Assembly: GCF_002224285.1 (NCBI RefSeq)
Contig: NZ_CP022436.1
Location: 4,526,001 to 4,590,000, forward strand
Length of the DNA: 64,000 nt
Direction: 5' to 3'
From: Arthrobacter sp. YN
Lineage (GTDB): Bacteria; Actinomycetota; Actinomycetes; Actinomycetales; Micrococcaceae
Positions 15,983 through 25,543 of the stretch are shown in pieces (within the stretch, counting starts at the first letter, position 1; every line of letters begins with the position of its first letter). The notes below the pieces were generated by a model. That model worked only from the letters and a program-made list of their open reading frames with translations, had not been told where the DNA came from and made no database searches. Position numbers and translations under genes: made by a program.

Positions 15983-17329
15983 TCATGGGACCTGCACCGA
16001 CTCCGCGGAGCGCACCGGCGTCTGCAGCCCCAGGTTTTCGCGGAGAGTGGTGCCGCGGTACTCCGTGGGGTAGACGCCGCGTTCCTGGAGTTCGGGCACC
16101 AAGTGGTTCACGATGTCATCCAGGCCCGTGGGGACCAGCCACGGCGAGATGTTGAAGCCGTCAACGGCACCAACCCGGGCGTATTCCGCCAGGTGGTCCG
16201 CCACTGCGGTGTAGGAGCCGGTGAAAGTGGCGTCGACGCGTGCCGTCTTCGACGTGACGAACTGGCGGATGGAGAGGCCCTTGTCCTTGGCCTCGGCCCT
16301 CCACTGATCGGCGAGCTGCCGGGCCTTGGCGCCGTGGAATCCGCTGCCGCGGGTCTCCGAGGTTTCTTCCACCACGGGATCGATCTCCGGAAGGGGTCCA
16401 TCGGGGTCGTACGAGGAGAGCTCGCGGCCCCAGAACTGCTCTAGGTAGGCAATGGCTTGCTGCGGGCCGATCTGGAGGCTGCGAACCCAGTCCTTCTTTT
16501 CCTGGGCCTCCTGATCTGTGGCGGCGAGGATGAATTCGCTGGCTGGCATGATCTGGACGGCATTGGCCCCGCGGCCGGCTGCGACCGAACGGGCAACAAT
16601 ATCGCGGCGGAATTCCACGGCGTTGTCGAACTTCGGATGTGCGGAGAAGATCACGTCGGCCTGGCGGGCTGCGAAGTCGCGGCCTTCAGGTGAGTCGCCG
16701 GCCTGGAAGAGCACGGGGCGGTACTGGGCGCTTCGGGGCAACAAGGGGGCGACGTCTACGGTGTAGTGCTGGCCTTCGTGCAGGACCCTCCGCGCCGGAC
16801 CCGTGGGCGTTTCCCACGAATCCCAGATCCTCTTGGCGGTCTCTACAAAGGCTTCTGCGTGCCGGTAGCGGTCGGCGTGGTCCAGGTATCCGCCGCGGCG
16901 GAAGTTCGCCCCGGTCCAGGCGTTGTCCGTGGTGACGATGTTCCACGCAGCTCGGCCACCGGAGATGAGGTCCAGGGAGGACAAACGGTGCGCGAGGTCC
17001 GCGGGATCGTTGTACGTGGTGTTCTGGGTGGCTACCAAACCGATGTTCGTGGTCACTGCCGCAAGCGCGGCCAGCATGGTCTGCGCGTCCGGACGGCCCA
17101 CCACGTCCAAGGCGTGCGGGCGACCAAGGTGCTCGCGGAGACGCAGTCCTTCGCCCAGGAAAAAGGCAGCGAACTTGCCGCGCTCTGCGGTCTGGACGAG
17201 CCGGCGGAACGACTCGAAGTCCGTCTGCGAACCGGATTCTGCGGTCTTCCAAATGGTGCCGGAGTTGACGCCTTGGAAGAAGATACCGAACTGGATCTGG
17301 CCGCTCGGCTGGAAAATGTCGCGTGTCAT
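15983..17329 (-). CDS. NtaA/SnaA/DszA-family flavin-dependent monooxygenase
   Basis: 448-residue LLM enzyme of the nitrilotriacetate-monooxygenase group, which oxidises C-N or C-S compounds with FMNH2. The N-terminal IQFGIFFQGVNSGTIW, the TNIGLVATQNTTYNDP barrel strand, and the group signature GGRAAWNIVTTDNAWTGANF are plain, followed by RYRHAEAFVETAKRIWDSWE. Bacillus YtnJ/CmoJ, which acts on S-alkylated N-acetylcysteine, belongs to the same group, but so do many others. It is the last gene of a seven-gene minus-strand operon that includes an amino-acid-type importer, suggesting an imported amino acid derivative as substrate. Confidence 0.9.
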   Translation of the reverse strand: MTRDIFQPSGQIQFGIFFQGVNSGTIWKTAESGSQTDFESFRRLVQTAERGKFAAFFLGEGLRLREHLGRPHALDVVGRPDAQTMLAALAAVTTNIGLVATQNTTYNDPADLAHRLSSLDLISGGRAAWNIVTTDNAWTGANFRRGGYLDHADRYRHAEAFVETAKRIWDSWETPTGPARRVLHEGQHYTVDVAPLLPRSAQYRPVLFQAGDSPEGRDFAARQADVIFSAHPKFDNAVEFRRDIVARSVAAGRGANAVQIMPASEFILAATDQEAQEKKDWVRSLQIGPQQAIAYLEQFWGRELSSYDPDGPLPEIDPVVEETSETRGSGFHGAKARQLADQWRAEAKDKGLSIRQFVTSKTARVDATFTGSYTAVADHLAEYARVGAVDGFNISPWLVPTGLDDIVNHLVPELQERGVYPTEYRGTTLRENLGLQTPVRSAESVQVP

Positions 17330-17338
17330 GGAGTTCCT

Positions 17339-18397
17339 TTACTTTGATGCGCCGGAAGCGGTGGTTGCATAGCGGTTTTCCGCGGGGGCGAGGCCCATCA
17401 GCTCGCGGAACGTACCGTCCTGGATGGGCGGCCGCAGGGAACCGCGGCGACGAAGTTCCGGAAGGACTACCCGTGATAGTTCATCCAGCTCCACGTCCAG
17501 GGCAGCCGGGTGGAGGCGAACGCCGTCGGCCTCCTTCAGCAGCGCGTCGAGAAGGTCGGTGAGACCCGCGGCAGAGCCGATAAACCGCGCCCGTCCGGTT
17601 TCCTGAGCAGACAAAGAACGCCAAGCCGCAGCTTCACCACGCGAGTCGAGGACGACGTCGAGCTCTGCCACAACGGCCACCGAAGCACCCAGCCGGGCAC
17701 GCACGTCACGGACCTCTGCGGCGAGGAGCTCGGGCGTCGGCGCAGACACCAGGACAGCATCAACGGCGTCGGCAGGGACCAGGCCGCCGCCCACCAGGGA
17801 CGCAGCAGCGAGCACCGGCAGTTGGCCCTGCAGCGGCCTCGGAATGATGGAAGGCCCCTTCACGGAATAACCCAGACCCGGGAAATCGGGGGGCGTTTCA
17901 AAGTCCGCGTAGTGCAGCTTGTCCACATCGATGTACCGGCCTGTGGCGACGTCGCGGATCACGGCGTCGTCCTCCCACGAGTCCCACAGCCGGCGGCCAA
18001 CCTCGATGGACGCGGCGGCTTCCTGAGCCAGCGCCTCGCCTTGAACAAGAGAACGTCCGACGGCGGCAGCGGCCTCGGGCGATTCGGCTGCGGTCACAAT
18101 CCACCCGGCGCGGCCACCGGACACGTAGTCCAGGCTCGCGAGCTGCGTGGAGATGTGGAATGGCTCCGTGTAGACGGTGTCCACTTCCGGGACCACCGCG
18201 ATGGTACGGGTGACGGGGCCGGCGAACGCGGCACGCTGCAGGGCGTTGGCGCGGCCGGGAACCCGACCGTCCGTGAAGGTTGCCACGTGGAAGCCAGCGG
18301 ACTCGGCGGCGAGGACGGCGGTTGCAAGGTTCTCATAGCCGGCGCCGTCAAGTTCGATGGCCAGGAAGCCGGCCTTGTTGCGGTTGGAGAAACTCAC
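17339..18397 (-). CDS. LLM-class flavin-dependent monooxygenase
   Basis: 352-residue luciferase-like protein, shorter and more divergent than its neighbours. It shows FLAIELDGAGYENLATAVLA at the N-terminus, the strand FHISTQLASLDYVSGGRAGW and VEVGRRLWDSWEDDAV, but the central part (about 220-310) lacks strong family motifs. It overlaps the DUF1684 gene by four bases (ATGA type) and is followed after nine bases by the NtaA-type enzyme, so the three are probably translationally coupled. Substrate unknown; the LLM pair may act successively on one compound. Confidence 0.87.
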   Translation of the reverse strand: MSFSNRNKAGFLAIELDGAGYENLATAVLAAESAGFHVATFTDGRVPGRANALQRAAFAGPVTRTIAVVPEVDTVYTEPFHISTQLASLDYVSGGRAGWIVTAAESPEAAAAVGRSLVQGEALAQEAAASIEVGRRLWDSWEDDAVIRDVATGRYIDVDKLHYADFETPPDFPGLGYSVKGPSIIPRPLQGQLPVLAAASLVGGGLVPADAVDAVLVSAPTPELLAAEVRDVRARLGASVAVVAELDVVLDSRGEAAAWRSLSAQETGRARFIGSAAGLTDLLDALLKEADGVRLHPAALDVELDELSRVVLPELRRRGSLRPPIQDGTFRELMGLAPAENRYATTASGASK

Positions 18398-19227
18398 TTC
18401 TGGTCCTGACGTTCGTAGGGGATCTTTTCGCCGGCTTCAATAGCCACCGGAAGCCGGTTTTCGGCGGGCGGCAGCGGGCAGGTGGCGAGGTCGGTGTAGG
18501 CGCACGGCAGGTTCACGGCGCGGTTGAAGTCGAGCTGTACGGAGCCGTCTGCTGCGGGAACCACGGACAGCGAGCGGTTGGCCGCGTAGGTGGTCTTCCC
18601 GGAGGTCTGGTCGGTGAACAGCACGGACAGCGAGCCCGGTGCGTGACCGTTGAACGCAGTCAATGCCAACTCCTCACCGGCCAGTGTGAAACGAATTTCA
18701 CCGGGAGCCTCGTAGACGTGCTGGATGCCCTCGACGGCGGCACCCACCGTGGTGGGTCGCGGAGCCTCAAACAGGACAAACGTACCGGCCACGGCAAACG
18801 CAGCATTGGGCGTGTAGGCGGGTGTTCCCTGGTACTCCTGCAACAGCTGATTCTGAGGATTTCGAGGCCGAACGATGTACTCGCCGCCACGTTTGGCCAC
18901 CTCGATCACGGTGTCGCCGGAAACCAGGTTGATGCCGCCGCGTTCCTCGATGGGGCCCAGCTCCAGCGTTTTGCCCGAGCCGGTGTTCCATTCCACCCCA
19001 TCCTGCTGCAGGCTTTCGCCCGGCTCCAGGACGACACGCACGACGTCGGCGTCCACACTCCACGTTCCCGGCGCACCTTCCAGCCGGGTTGCCTCGCTGC
19101 TGAGCCAGTGCAGGTGGGTGACGGCGAGGAAGCCGTGCGGGTGGGCACGGCTGCGCTCATGGGCCTCGTGCCATTCCTGCCATTCCTCGTCAAAGGCTTC
19201 GAGTGCTGTTTCAGTGTGCGTAGACAT
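18394..19227 (-). CDS. DUF1684 family protein
   Basis: 277-residue protein of the uncharacterised DUF1684 family, recognised by the C-terminal pattern NRAVNLPCAYTDLATCPLPP, then ENRLPVAIEAGEK, and an N-terminal FLAVTHLHWLS. No signal peptide or membrane segment, so cytoplasmic. The 17-base overlap with the upstream LLM gene and four-base overlap with the downstream one place it firmly in the monooxygenase operon. Function is unknown; a conserved Cys pair in CAYTDLATC could bind metal. Confidence 0.87.
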   Translation of the reverse strand: MSTHTETALEAFDEEWQEWHEAHERSRAHPHGFLAVTHLHWLSSEATRLEGAPGTWSVDADVVRVVLEPGESLQQDGVEWNTGSGKTLELGPIEERGGINLVSGDTVIEVAKRGGEYIVRPRNPQNQLLQEYQGTPAYTPNAAFAVAGTFVLFEAPRPTTVGAAVEGIQHVYEAPGEIRFTLAGEELALTAFNGHAPGSLSVLFTDQTSGKTTYAANRSLSVVPAADGSVQLDFNRAVNLPCAYTDLATCPLPPAENRLPVAIEAGEKIPYERQDQK

Positions 19228-20377
19228 TGGCGGTATCGCTCCTGTTCAAGGCGTGGTCGGCTGTAACGGTTGCTGCGGCGTCGGCTTCGGTTGCCCCGGC
19301 AAATTCGGGTCGGCCCGCGAAGGGATCCCCCGACTCCCACAGGGTGGTCGGCGCCGACGCCCGGACGGCCGGAATGACGTCCACCGCGAAACGTTCCAGG
19401 ATCTCCAACTGCTGTTCGAAAGGCAGCGTGGTGGGCAGGGAGATCGATTGGAGGTCGTGGTGGTAGAGCGAGTGGTAGCTGAGGATCTTGTCGATGACCT
19501 GCTCCGGACTGCCCACCAGTGCCGGTCCCTCGGCCACGGCGTGCTGGATATCCCGGAAAGGTGAGTTGTTGCCGGGGACATTCCGGTTGGCGGTCAGTGC
19601 TTCATAAACAGGCCCGTACTGGCGGATGGCTTCCTGAGTGGTGTCCGCGATGAAAACACCGCCTGCGCCACTGCCCGAACCCAGGTACTGGTGCCGCGGA
19701 TCGTGCCCGTGCCGCTCGTATTCCTCGCGGTAGTGGTCGATCAGGACTTTGTAGTTCTCCCGTGGCTGGATGGCGTTGGCCGTGAACAGCGGGTCGCCCC
19801 ACTTGGCGGCGAGCGCAGCGGACGTCAGGGTTGTAGCCGAGCCGTGCCAAATCCGGGGCGACCCCGCGAAGGGGCGTGGCGTCGTCGTGGTTGGCTCGGT
19901 GAGCGCTGGCCTGAAGCGGCCGGACCAGGTGACGCTTTCCTTGCGCCACAGCGTGCGCAGCAGCGCGTATTTCTCGGCGAGCAGGTCCCACTGGTCATCC
20001 AGGGACAGGCCAAAGAGCGGATACTGCAGGACTTCGTTGCCTTTGCCGATCACGAGCTCCAGGCGGCCTCGGCTCAGCTGGTCGATGGTGGCGTAATCCT
20101 CGGCCACCCGGACCGGGTCCAGGACGGAGAGCACGGTGACTCCGGTCTGCAGGCGGATGCGGCTGGTGACGGCGGCGATCGCGGCGAGGACCGTCGTCGG
20201 GGAGGACGAGACGAACTCGCCGGCGTGGCGTTCCCCCACGGAGAAGCTGTCAAAGCCGAGTTCCTCGGCACGCCGGGCCGTTGCCACCACTTGGTTCAGC
20301 CGGTCAGCTGTGGAGACGATCTCTCCGGTCACCGGGTTTTTCAGGTGAGGAATGATGTCAAGGACCTGGAACTTCAT
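19211..20377 (-). CDS. LLM-class flavin-dependent monooxygenase
   Basis: 388-residue luciferase-like monooxygenase. Start is the ATG at 20377 (MKFQVLDIIPHLKNPVTGE), which overlaps the TGA of the binding-protein gene; the longer frame to 20578 reads through coding DNA of that gene in another phase. Signs: FDSFSVGERHAGEFVSSSP, TSRIRLQTGVTVLSVLDPVR, LSRGRLELVIGKGNEVLQYP, and a late GPALVGSPEQVIDKIL segment. It is close in type to YtmO-like enzymes that accompany cystine-type importers in Bacillus. An FMN reductase is not in the operon and must be supplied elsewhere. Confidence 0.9.
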   Translation of the reverse strand: MKFQVLDIIPHLKNPVTGEIVSTADRLNQVVATARRAEELGFDSFSVGERHAGEFVSSSPTTVLAAIAAVTSRIRLQTGVTVLSVLDPVRVAEDYATIDQLSRGRLELVIGKGNEVLQYPLFGLSLDDQWDLLAEKYALLRTLWRKESVTWSGRFRPALTEPTTTTPRPFAGSPRIWHGSATTLTSAALAAKWGDPLFTANAIQPRENYKVLIDHYREEYERHGHDPRHQYLGSGSGAGGVFIADTTQEAIRQYGPVYEALTANRNVPGNNSPFRDIQHAVAEGPALVGSPEQVIDKILSYHSLYHHDLQSISLPTTLPFEQQLEILERFAVDVIPAVRASAPTTLWESGDPFAGRPEFAGATEADAAATVTADHALNRSDTANVYAH

Positions 20378-21384
20378 TTGGTGGTCCCGGCCGGGGTCCC
20401 AAACGTCGTTTCGGTGACGGTCTTGGACTCCGGAATGGCTTCCTCGGAGAGGCCCCAGCGTTCCAGGACCTTGCCGTAGGAGCCGTCCTTGATGGTGGAG
20501 TTCAGGGCGTCGGTGATGGCCGGGGCCAGTCCATTGCCTTTGAGTGTCGTGGCAGCCACCAGCGTTTCGGCCGGCCATCCGGCGTTGACTTTGCCCACTA
20601 CCTTGAGGTCGTCGCGGGTGTTTTCGCGGTACGTGACCGACGGGAACGGTGCCAGGTTCAAGTCCGTGCGGCCAGAAGAGAGCGCCAGGATGGTGTCGGC
20701 GTCGGACGAGTAGTACTGCAAGGTGGCCGGTGCCTTGCCCTTGTCCTCGAGTTCCTTGTTCCAGGCCAACAGGATCTTCTCCTGGTTGGTGCCGGAGCCC
20801 ACGGAGATCTTCAGCCCGGAAATGTCGTCCGAACCCTTGATGTCGTACGTGGAGCTCTTCTTCGCTTCAAAGCCCATGTACGCGGCGCGGTAGGTGGAGA
20901 AGTCGAACAGCTTCACGCGGGCTGCGTTGATGCCCACGTTGGAGAATACGGCTTCGAAGTCACCGGACTGGGTCTTGAGCGGCCAGTTCTCCCACGACGT
21001 CACCTGAAGGTCCAGTTCCAACCCGAGCTTGTCGGCCACCAGCTGGGCTATGTCCACCTCCACACCGATCGGCGTTTTATCGTCCGTGGCGTGGAAGGAC
21101 AACGGGATGGAGCCGGCAGTGGTGGCGACTGTCAGCTTGCCGTCCTTGGCGATCGTTGCGGGGACCGCGCCGGCGGCGGCGGTGTCCTTCTCAGCGCGGA
21201 TCCGGTTCTGGTCCACGGAGGTGTTGTAGACAACGCCGTTCTTGGCAGCTGCGGACTCCGGCTTGGCCGCCGACGCTCCAGGATCGGAGCACCCGGCCAG
21301 CACGGGAAGCACGACGGCGGGAAGTACACCGAGTGCCAAAAGCTTGCTTTTGTTGGTGGCGAAGGTGCGGGTCTTGCGAAGCAT
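20374..21384 (-). CDS. ABC transporter substrate-binding lipoprotein, amino-acid type
   Basis: 336-residue family-3 solute-binding protein with signal peptide and lipobox LAGC near residue 31. The mature part has GKLTVATTAGSIPLSFHATD, VDIAQLVADKLGLELD, FDFSTYRAAYMGFE and ISVGSGTNQEKILLAWN. It is the ligand receptor for the permease and ATPase encoded immediately upstream and resembles the orphan protein at 12046-13026. The ligand is probably a small amino acid or derivative; the neighbouring monooxygenases suggest a sulfur- or nitrogen-substituted one. Confidence 0.92.
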   Translation of the reverse strand: MLRKTRTFATNKSKLLALGVLPAVVLPVLAGCSDPGASAAKPESAAAKNGVVYNTSVDQNRIRAEKDTAAAGAVPATIAKDGKLTVATTAGSIPLSFHATDDKTPIGVEVDIAQLVADKLGLELDLQVTSWENWPLKTQSGDFEAVFSNVGINAARVKLFDFSTYRAAYMGFEAKKSSTYDIKGSDDISGLKISVGSGTNQEKILLAWNKELEDKGKAPATLQYYSSDADTILALSSGRTDLNLAPFPSVTYRENTRDDLKVVGKVNAGWPAETLVAATTLKGNGLAPAITDALNSTIKDGSYGKVLERWGLSEEAIPESKTVTETTFGTPAGTTK

Positions 21385-21392
21385 GGAGTGTC

Positions 21393-22286
21393 CTAGATGT
21401 TGAAAGCTGGTTCGATGACTTTGGAGAAGAAGCTGCGGGTACGTTCCTCGCGGGGGTTCGCGAAGATGTCCTGAGGGGTGCCGGATTCGACGATCTGGCC
21501 CTGGTCCATGAAGACCACGGTGTCCGCGACGTCCCGGGCAAAGCCCATCTCGTGGGTGACCACAATCAGCGTGGTGCCGGATTTGGCGAGTTCACGTATG
21601 ACGTCCAGAACCTCGTTGACGAGTTCGGGGTCCAGCGCTGAGGTGGGCTCGTCGAAGAGCAGGATCTTGGGATCAAGCGCCAGCGCGCGGGCTATTGCCA
21701 CGCGTTGCTGCTGGCCTCCGGACAGTTGGCGTGGGTAGGCGTCTGCACGGTCCTTCAGTCCCACCCGGTCCAGGAGTTCCAGCCCCCGCTTCCGGGCTTC
21801 GGCCTTGGAGCGCTTCTGGGCCACGATGGGCGCCTCGATGACGTTCTCCAGGGCGGTGAGGTGCGGGAACAGGTTGAAGCTCTGGAACACCATGCCAATG
21901 TGGGTGCGCTGCTTGAGAATGTCCTTCTCACGCAGTTCGTGGAGCTTGTTGCCGCGGACTTCGTAGCCCACCAGTTCGCCATCGATGGTGATGTAGCCGC
22001 CGTCGACTTTTTCCAAGTGGTTGATGGTGCGCAACAGGGTGGATTTGCCCGAACCGGACGGACCGACGATCACTGCAACGCCACCCGGCGGGACGGACAA
22101 CGAAACCCCCTTGAGGACTTCCGTGGCGCCGAAGGACTTCCGGACGTTGGTGATGTCCACCTGGCCGCGGGTGGCTGCCCTGGCTGTGCCGGCCGGAACT
22201 GTGCCGGCCGAATCGCGGGCCGGAGCTTCAGCGTCAGGCTGTACCGCCGTCGTCGTGTTTTCCTTGCGTGCAGCAATGATGCTCAT
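21393..22286 (-). CDS. Polar amino acid ABC transporter ATPase
   Basis: 297 residues. A low-complexity N-terminus (about 1-40) precedes the ATPase domain. Walker A is [10 protein letters not shown]-loop region [13 protein letters not shown], signature LSGGQQQR, Walker [13 protein letters not shown] and switch histidine VVTHEMGFA. This matches the GlnQ/HisP class. The start is the ATG at 22286, overlapping the permease stop; the longer frame to 22865 lies in permease coding DNA. It energises import of the ligand bound by the adjacent lipoprotein. Confidence 0.93.
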   Translation of the reverse strand: MSIIAARKENTTTAVQPDAEAPARDSAGTVPAGTARAATRGQVDITNVRKSFGATEVLKGVSLSVPPGGVAVIVGPSGSGKSTLLRTINHLEKVDGGYITIDGELVGYEVRGNKLHELREKDILKQRTHIGMVFQSFNLFPHLTALENVIEAPIVAQKRSKAEARKRGLELLDRVGLKDRADAYPRQLSGGQQQRVAIARALALDPKILLFDEPTSALDPELVNEVLDVIRELAKSGTTLIVVTHEMGFARDVADTVVFMDQGQIVESGTPQDIFANPREERTRSFFSKVIEPAFNI

Positions 22287-23248
22287 CGGGCGTCCTTGGT
22301 AGGAGTGGCGGCAACGTGGGTGGTGAAGAACTTGCGGGCCCTCTGCAACGGGGTGAGAGGCAGGGTCCGCAGGGCGCCCTTGGAGAAGTGGCGTTCGATG
22401 TAGTACTGGAAAACGCTCAGCACGGAGGTGATCACCACGTACCAGAGCGTGGCCACCAGCAGCAGTGGCAGCACCTGCTGGGTCCGGTTGTAGATGACCT
22501 GCACCGTGTAGAACAGCTCGGAATAGGCCAAGACGTAAACAATGGAGGTGCCCTTGACCAGGCCGATGATCTCGTTGAAGGCGTTGGGCAGGATGGCGCG
22601 CATGGCCTGCGGGAGCACAATCCTGGTGGAACGCTTCCACGCCGGGATGCCCAGGGCCGAGGCAGCTTCGAGCTGGCCCTGGTCCACGGAGAGAATGCCA
22701 CCGCGGATGATTTCGGCGGAGTAGGCAGCCTGGTTCAAGGTGAGGCCGAGGACTGCAGCGGCGAACTGGCTGATGAGCGTGGTGGTCTGGGCTTCGAAGA
22801 AACGGACGTCCGTGAACGGGATGCCCAGGCTGATCTTCTCGTACAGGTAGCCCAGGTTGTACCAAAGGAGGAGCTGGACCAGCAGCGGGGTGGAGCGGAA
22901 GATCCAGGAGAACGTCCAGGACACCGAGACCAGCAGCGGCGAGGCTGACAGGCGCATCAGGGCCAGGATGAACCCCAGGACGAAGCCCAGGACACCGGAG
23001 ATGGCCGTGAGCTTGAGGGTTTCAATGAGTCCATTGACAACCGACTGGGCGGTGAACCACTCGGCCACCACGCCCCACTCCCAACGGGGGTTGGTGACCA
23101 GCGACCACGCAATGGCGGCCACGCCGGCAGCTACCAGCACGGTGCCTACCCATCGCCACGGGTGACGGGCAGGGACCAGCTTGTACTCGGAGTAATCCGG
23201 GGTGGGCGGTGCAGTGTCCGCCGTGGCAGGCGGTGCGATTGCACTCAT
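22283..23248 (-). CDS. Polar amino acid ABC transporter permease
   Basis: 321-residue inner-membrane subunit of the HisM/GlnP class. A cytoplasmic proline-rich start is followed by a first helix [17 protein letters not shown]. The core region has [17 protein letters not shown], the loop [15 protein letters not shown] and the EAA motif [20 protein letters not shown] that contacts the ATPase. ATG at 23248 was preferred to one at 23260 because GAGGTGG sits just upstream of it. It is the first gene of the operon; a single permease subunit suggests a homodimeric importer. Confidence 0.92.
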   Translation of the reverse strand: MSAIAPPATADTAPPTPDYSEYKLVPARHPWRWVGTVLVAAGVAAIAWSLVTNPRWEWGVVAEWFTAQSVVNGLIETLKLTAISGVLGFVLGFILALMRLSASPLLVSVSWTFSWIFRSTPLLVQLLLWYNLGYLYEKISLGIPFTDVRFFEAQTTTLISQFAAAVLGLTLNQAAYSAEIIRGGILSVDQGQLEAASALGIPAWKRSTRIVLPQAMRAILPNAFNEIIGLVKGTSIVYVLAYSELFYTVQVIYNRTQQVLPLLLVATLWYVVITSVLSVFQYYIERHFSKGALRTLPLTPLQRARKFFTTHVAATPTKDAR

Positions 23249-23537
23249 GCGCCACCTCATTTCAGATCGGTTGTTGTCTATCGGATGGCTGCCAATCTAT
23301 GGGCGTGCGAAACCCCGCAGCAAGGCGGGAATTTGCACTTCTTCACTGGACTTCGCGCGGCTTCGCAAGGGTTCGCACGACGTCACAATCGCCGTCATCA
23401 GGCGCCATATGCGTCCCTTCTTTGCGCGCCTTAACGTGACGTGACGCGTGGTGAACGGCCGTGACCACTGCCTCGACCAGCGGCCCGGTTCGTCCCTAGA
23501 TTGGGCATCACCACACCACTGCTTTTCAGGAGATCCC

Positions 23538-25486
23538 ATGCCGTCACGAGTTCCAGCCATCGCCTTCATTGGCGGCGGCCCGCGCACCGCCGGCGTCCTG
23601 GAACGGCTTGCCGCCAACCGTCCTGCACTGTTCCTCGGGCCTCTTGAGATCCACGTCATCGAACCCCATGAGCCCGGCTCCGGGAGGATCTGGCGCTATG
23701 ACCAGAGCCCGGGCCTGCTGCTGAACTCCACTGCTGCGGACGTCACCATGTTCACCGACGCCTCCGTGGCCTGCGATGGGCCATCGGTTGACGGACCCGG
23801 GCTGTCCACGTGGGCGTCGGGCGTGCTGGACGGCAGCATCCGGGATGTTCCTCCGCTGGAGCCGCACCTGCTCGCGCAGCTCCGCTCGTTGACCCCCGCT
23901 TCCTTTCCCACACGTCAGCTCCAGAGCAAGTACCTGGAGTGGTTCTTCGGCCGGGCCGTCAGCTCCCTCGGCCCGAGGTGACGGTGACCGTTCACCGCGA
24001 CACGGCCACCGCCGTCGAGCGTTCTGTTGCTGACGGCGGTTCGGCCGGGTCCGACGACGGTCCTCACCGCGTGCGGCTGGCTTCCGGCGCCGAGGTGCTT
24101 GCCGACGTCGTGGTGTACGCGTTGGGTCACACAGATTCCGTTCCCGACCCGGAGTCCGCCCGCCTCAGCGAGTTCGCTGCCCGGCACGGCGGGTTCCATG
24201 CGCCGCCGTCGTACACCACGGACGTGGACTACTCCGCGATTGAACCCGGCCAGGACGTGATCGTTTCCGGGATGGGCCTGGCGTTCGTGGACCTGCTGGT
24301 GTTGTTGTTCGAGGGACGCGGTGGCCGCTTCGAAGAAACACCCGACGGCCGCCTGGAGTACGTAGCCTCCGGCGCCGAACCGCGGGTCTGGGCGGGGTCC
24401 CGCCGCGGCGTGCCGTTCCACTCCAAGATCTCCTCCACGCTGCGCGGCGAGCCGATCGCCCGCCCGCGATACTTCACGTCCTCCGCTATCGATGCGCTCC
24501 TTGCCGGGCATCAGGAACTCGATTTCCGCCGGCATTTGTGGCCGCTGATCGCCAAGGACGCCGGCTACGCCTACTACCGCGAGCTCTTCACCGGCTACCC
24601 GGAGCGGGTGCTGGGGACGTGGACCAGCTTTGAGTCGCGTTTCGACGCCGTTGATTGGTACAGCGCTGCCCGCGAAGAACTGGTCAACTTCTCCGTGCCG
24701 GATCCGGCGCTGCGCCTGGACCTCGAGAAGCTGGACCACCCGCTCAGTGGTTGCGCATTCGCCGATCACGACACCGTGCAGCGCTCGGTGGCCGCTTACA
24801 TCCAGCGCGACCTTGACCTCCGCACCAGCCCAGACCATTCCGAGACCCTGGCTCTGTTCACGGCCTTGCTGTTCGTCTACATGGACCTCGGCCGCCTGGT
24901 CCCGCAGGAACGGCTCAATGCCCGCTCCCAGCAAGCCATCCACGGGTGGTGGCACGGCTTCTTCAGCTTCGTCGACTCCGGGCCGCCCTCCCACCGCCTC
25001 CGCGAGATGCTGGCACTTCACCGGGCCGGGTTCCTGAAGTTCCTGGGTCCGGGCATGTGGGTCCGTGCCGACGATTCCGTAGGCAGGTTCGTTGCCGGCT
25101 CGTTCCAATCGCCGGTTGTGGTGGACGCCACCGCGTACATTGAGGCGCGGTTGCCTGCCGCTTCGGTGGAACGTTCCGCCAACCCCGCGTTGTCGGACCT
25201 GCACGACGCCGGATGGGGCACCGAACAACGGCTCCTCACCTCCGAGGGCGCCCACTCCACCGGAAAGCTGCTGGTCTCCGGGAATCACCAGGTACTGTCC
25301 CCTGTTGGTACACCTCGGAAGGGTTTGTTCGCGGTGGGTCCGTGGACGTCCGGCTGGGGCGCTGGGGCGTTTGCCCGTCCCAACACCAACGCAGCACCCT
25401 TCCGGGAAAACGACGCCCTGGCACGCCGGATCCTGTCCACTGTTGCTGCCGCCCGCCCAACTGAGTCGCAGTTAACGCCGTTATGA
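23538..25486 (+). pseudogene. FAD/NAD(P)-binding protein, interrupted by a frameshift
   Basis: Large flavoprotein of about 649 residues if repaired. ATG at 23538 has AGGAG six bases upstream. The N-terminus has the dinucleotide motif IAFIGGGPRTAGVLERL and later LLLNSTAADVTMF. As written the first frame ends SSLGPR at a TGA near 23979. Adding one C to the run CCC at 23974-23976 continues into EVTVTVHRDT and an open frame to 25486 containing VVVYALGHTDS, VIVSGMGLAFVDLLVLLFEGRGG and, near the end, the FAD segment FAVGPWTSGWGAGAFARP. It is divergent from the importer/LLM operon and may oxidise or reduce the same compound. Error versus real mutation is undecided. Confidence 0.8.
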
Positions 25487-25522
25487 GCCCTCAAAACGGC
25501 ATTAACTGCTACCTACTTGGGT
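25456..25522. repeat. 67-bp two-tier palindromic repeat, copy B
   Basis: Outer arms CCCAACTGAGTCGCAG and CTGCTACCTACTTGGG, inner arms TTAACGCCGTT and AACGGCATTAA (10 of 11). It overlaps the last ten codons of the flavoprotein gene, so that copy is partly translated. Confidence 0.65.
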
Positions 25523-25543
25523 TCCACCTACGAAAGGCCTGAC

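Noticed and set aside
20378..22865. Long N-terminal extensions of the LLM (to 20578) and ATPase (to 22865)
   Set aside because: The extensions are other phases of upstream genes; ATGA overlaps at 20377 and 22286 give better starts.
23249..23537. Regulatory palindrome between the importer operon and the flavoprotein
   Set aside because: Only short direct repeats such as CGTGACGTGACG were seen; nothing convincing enough to call.
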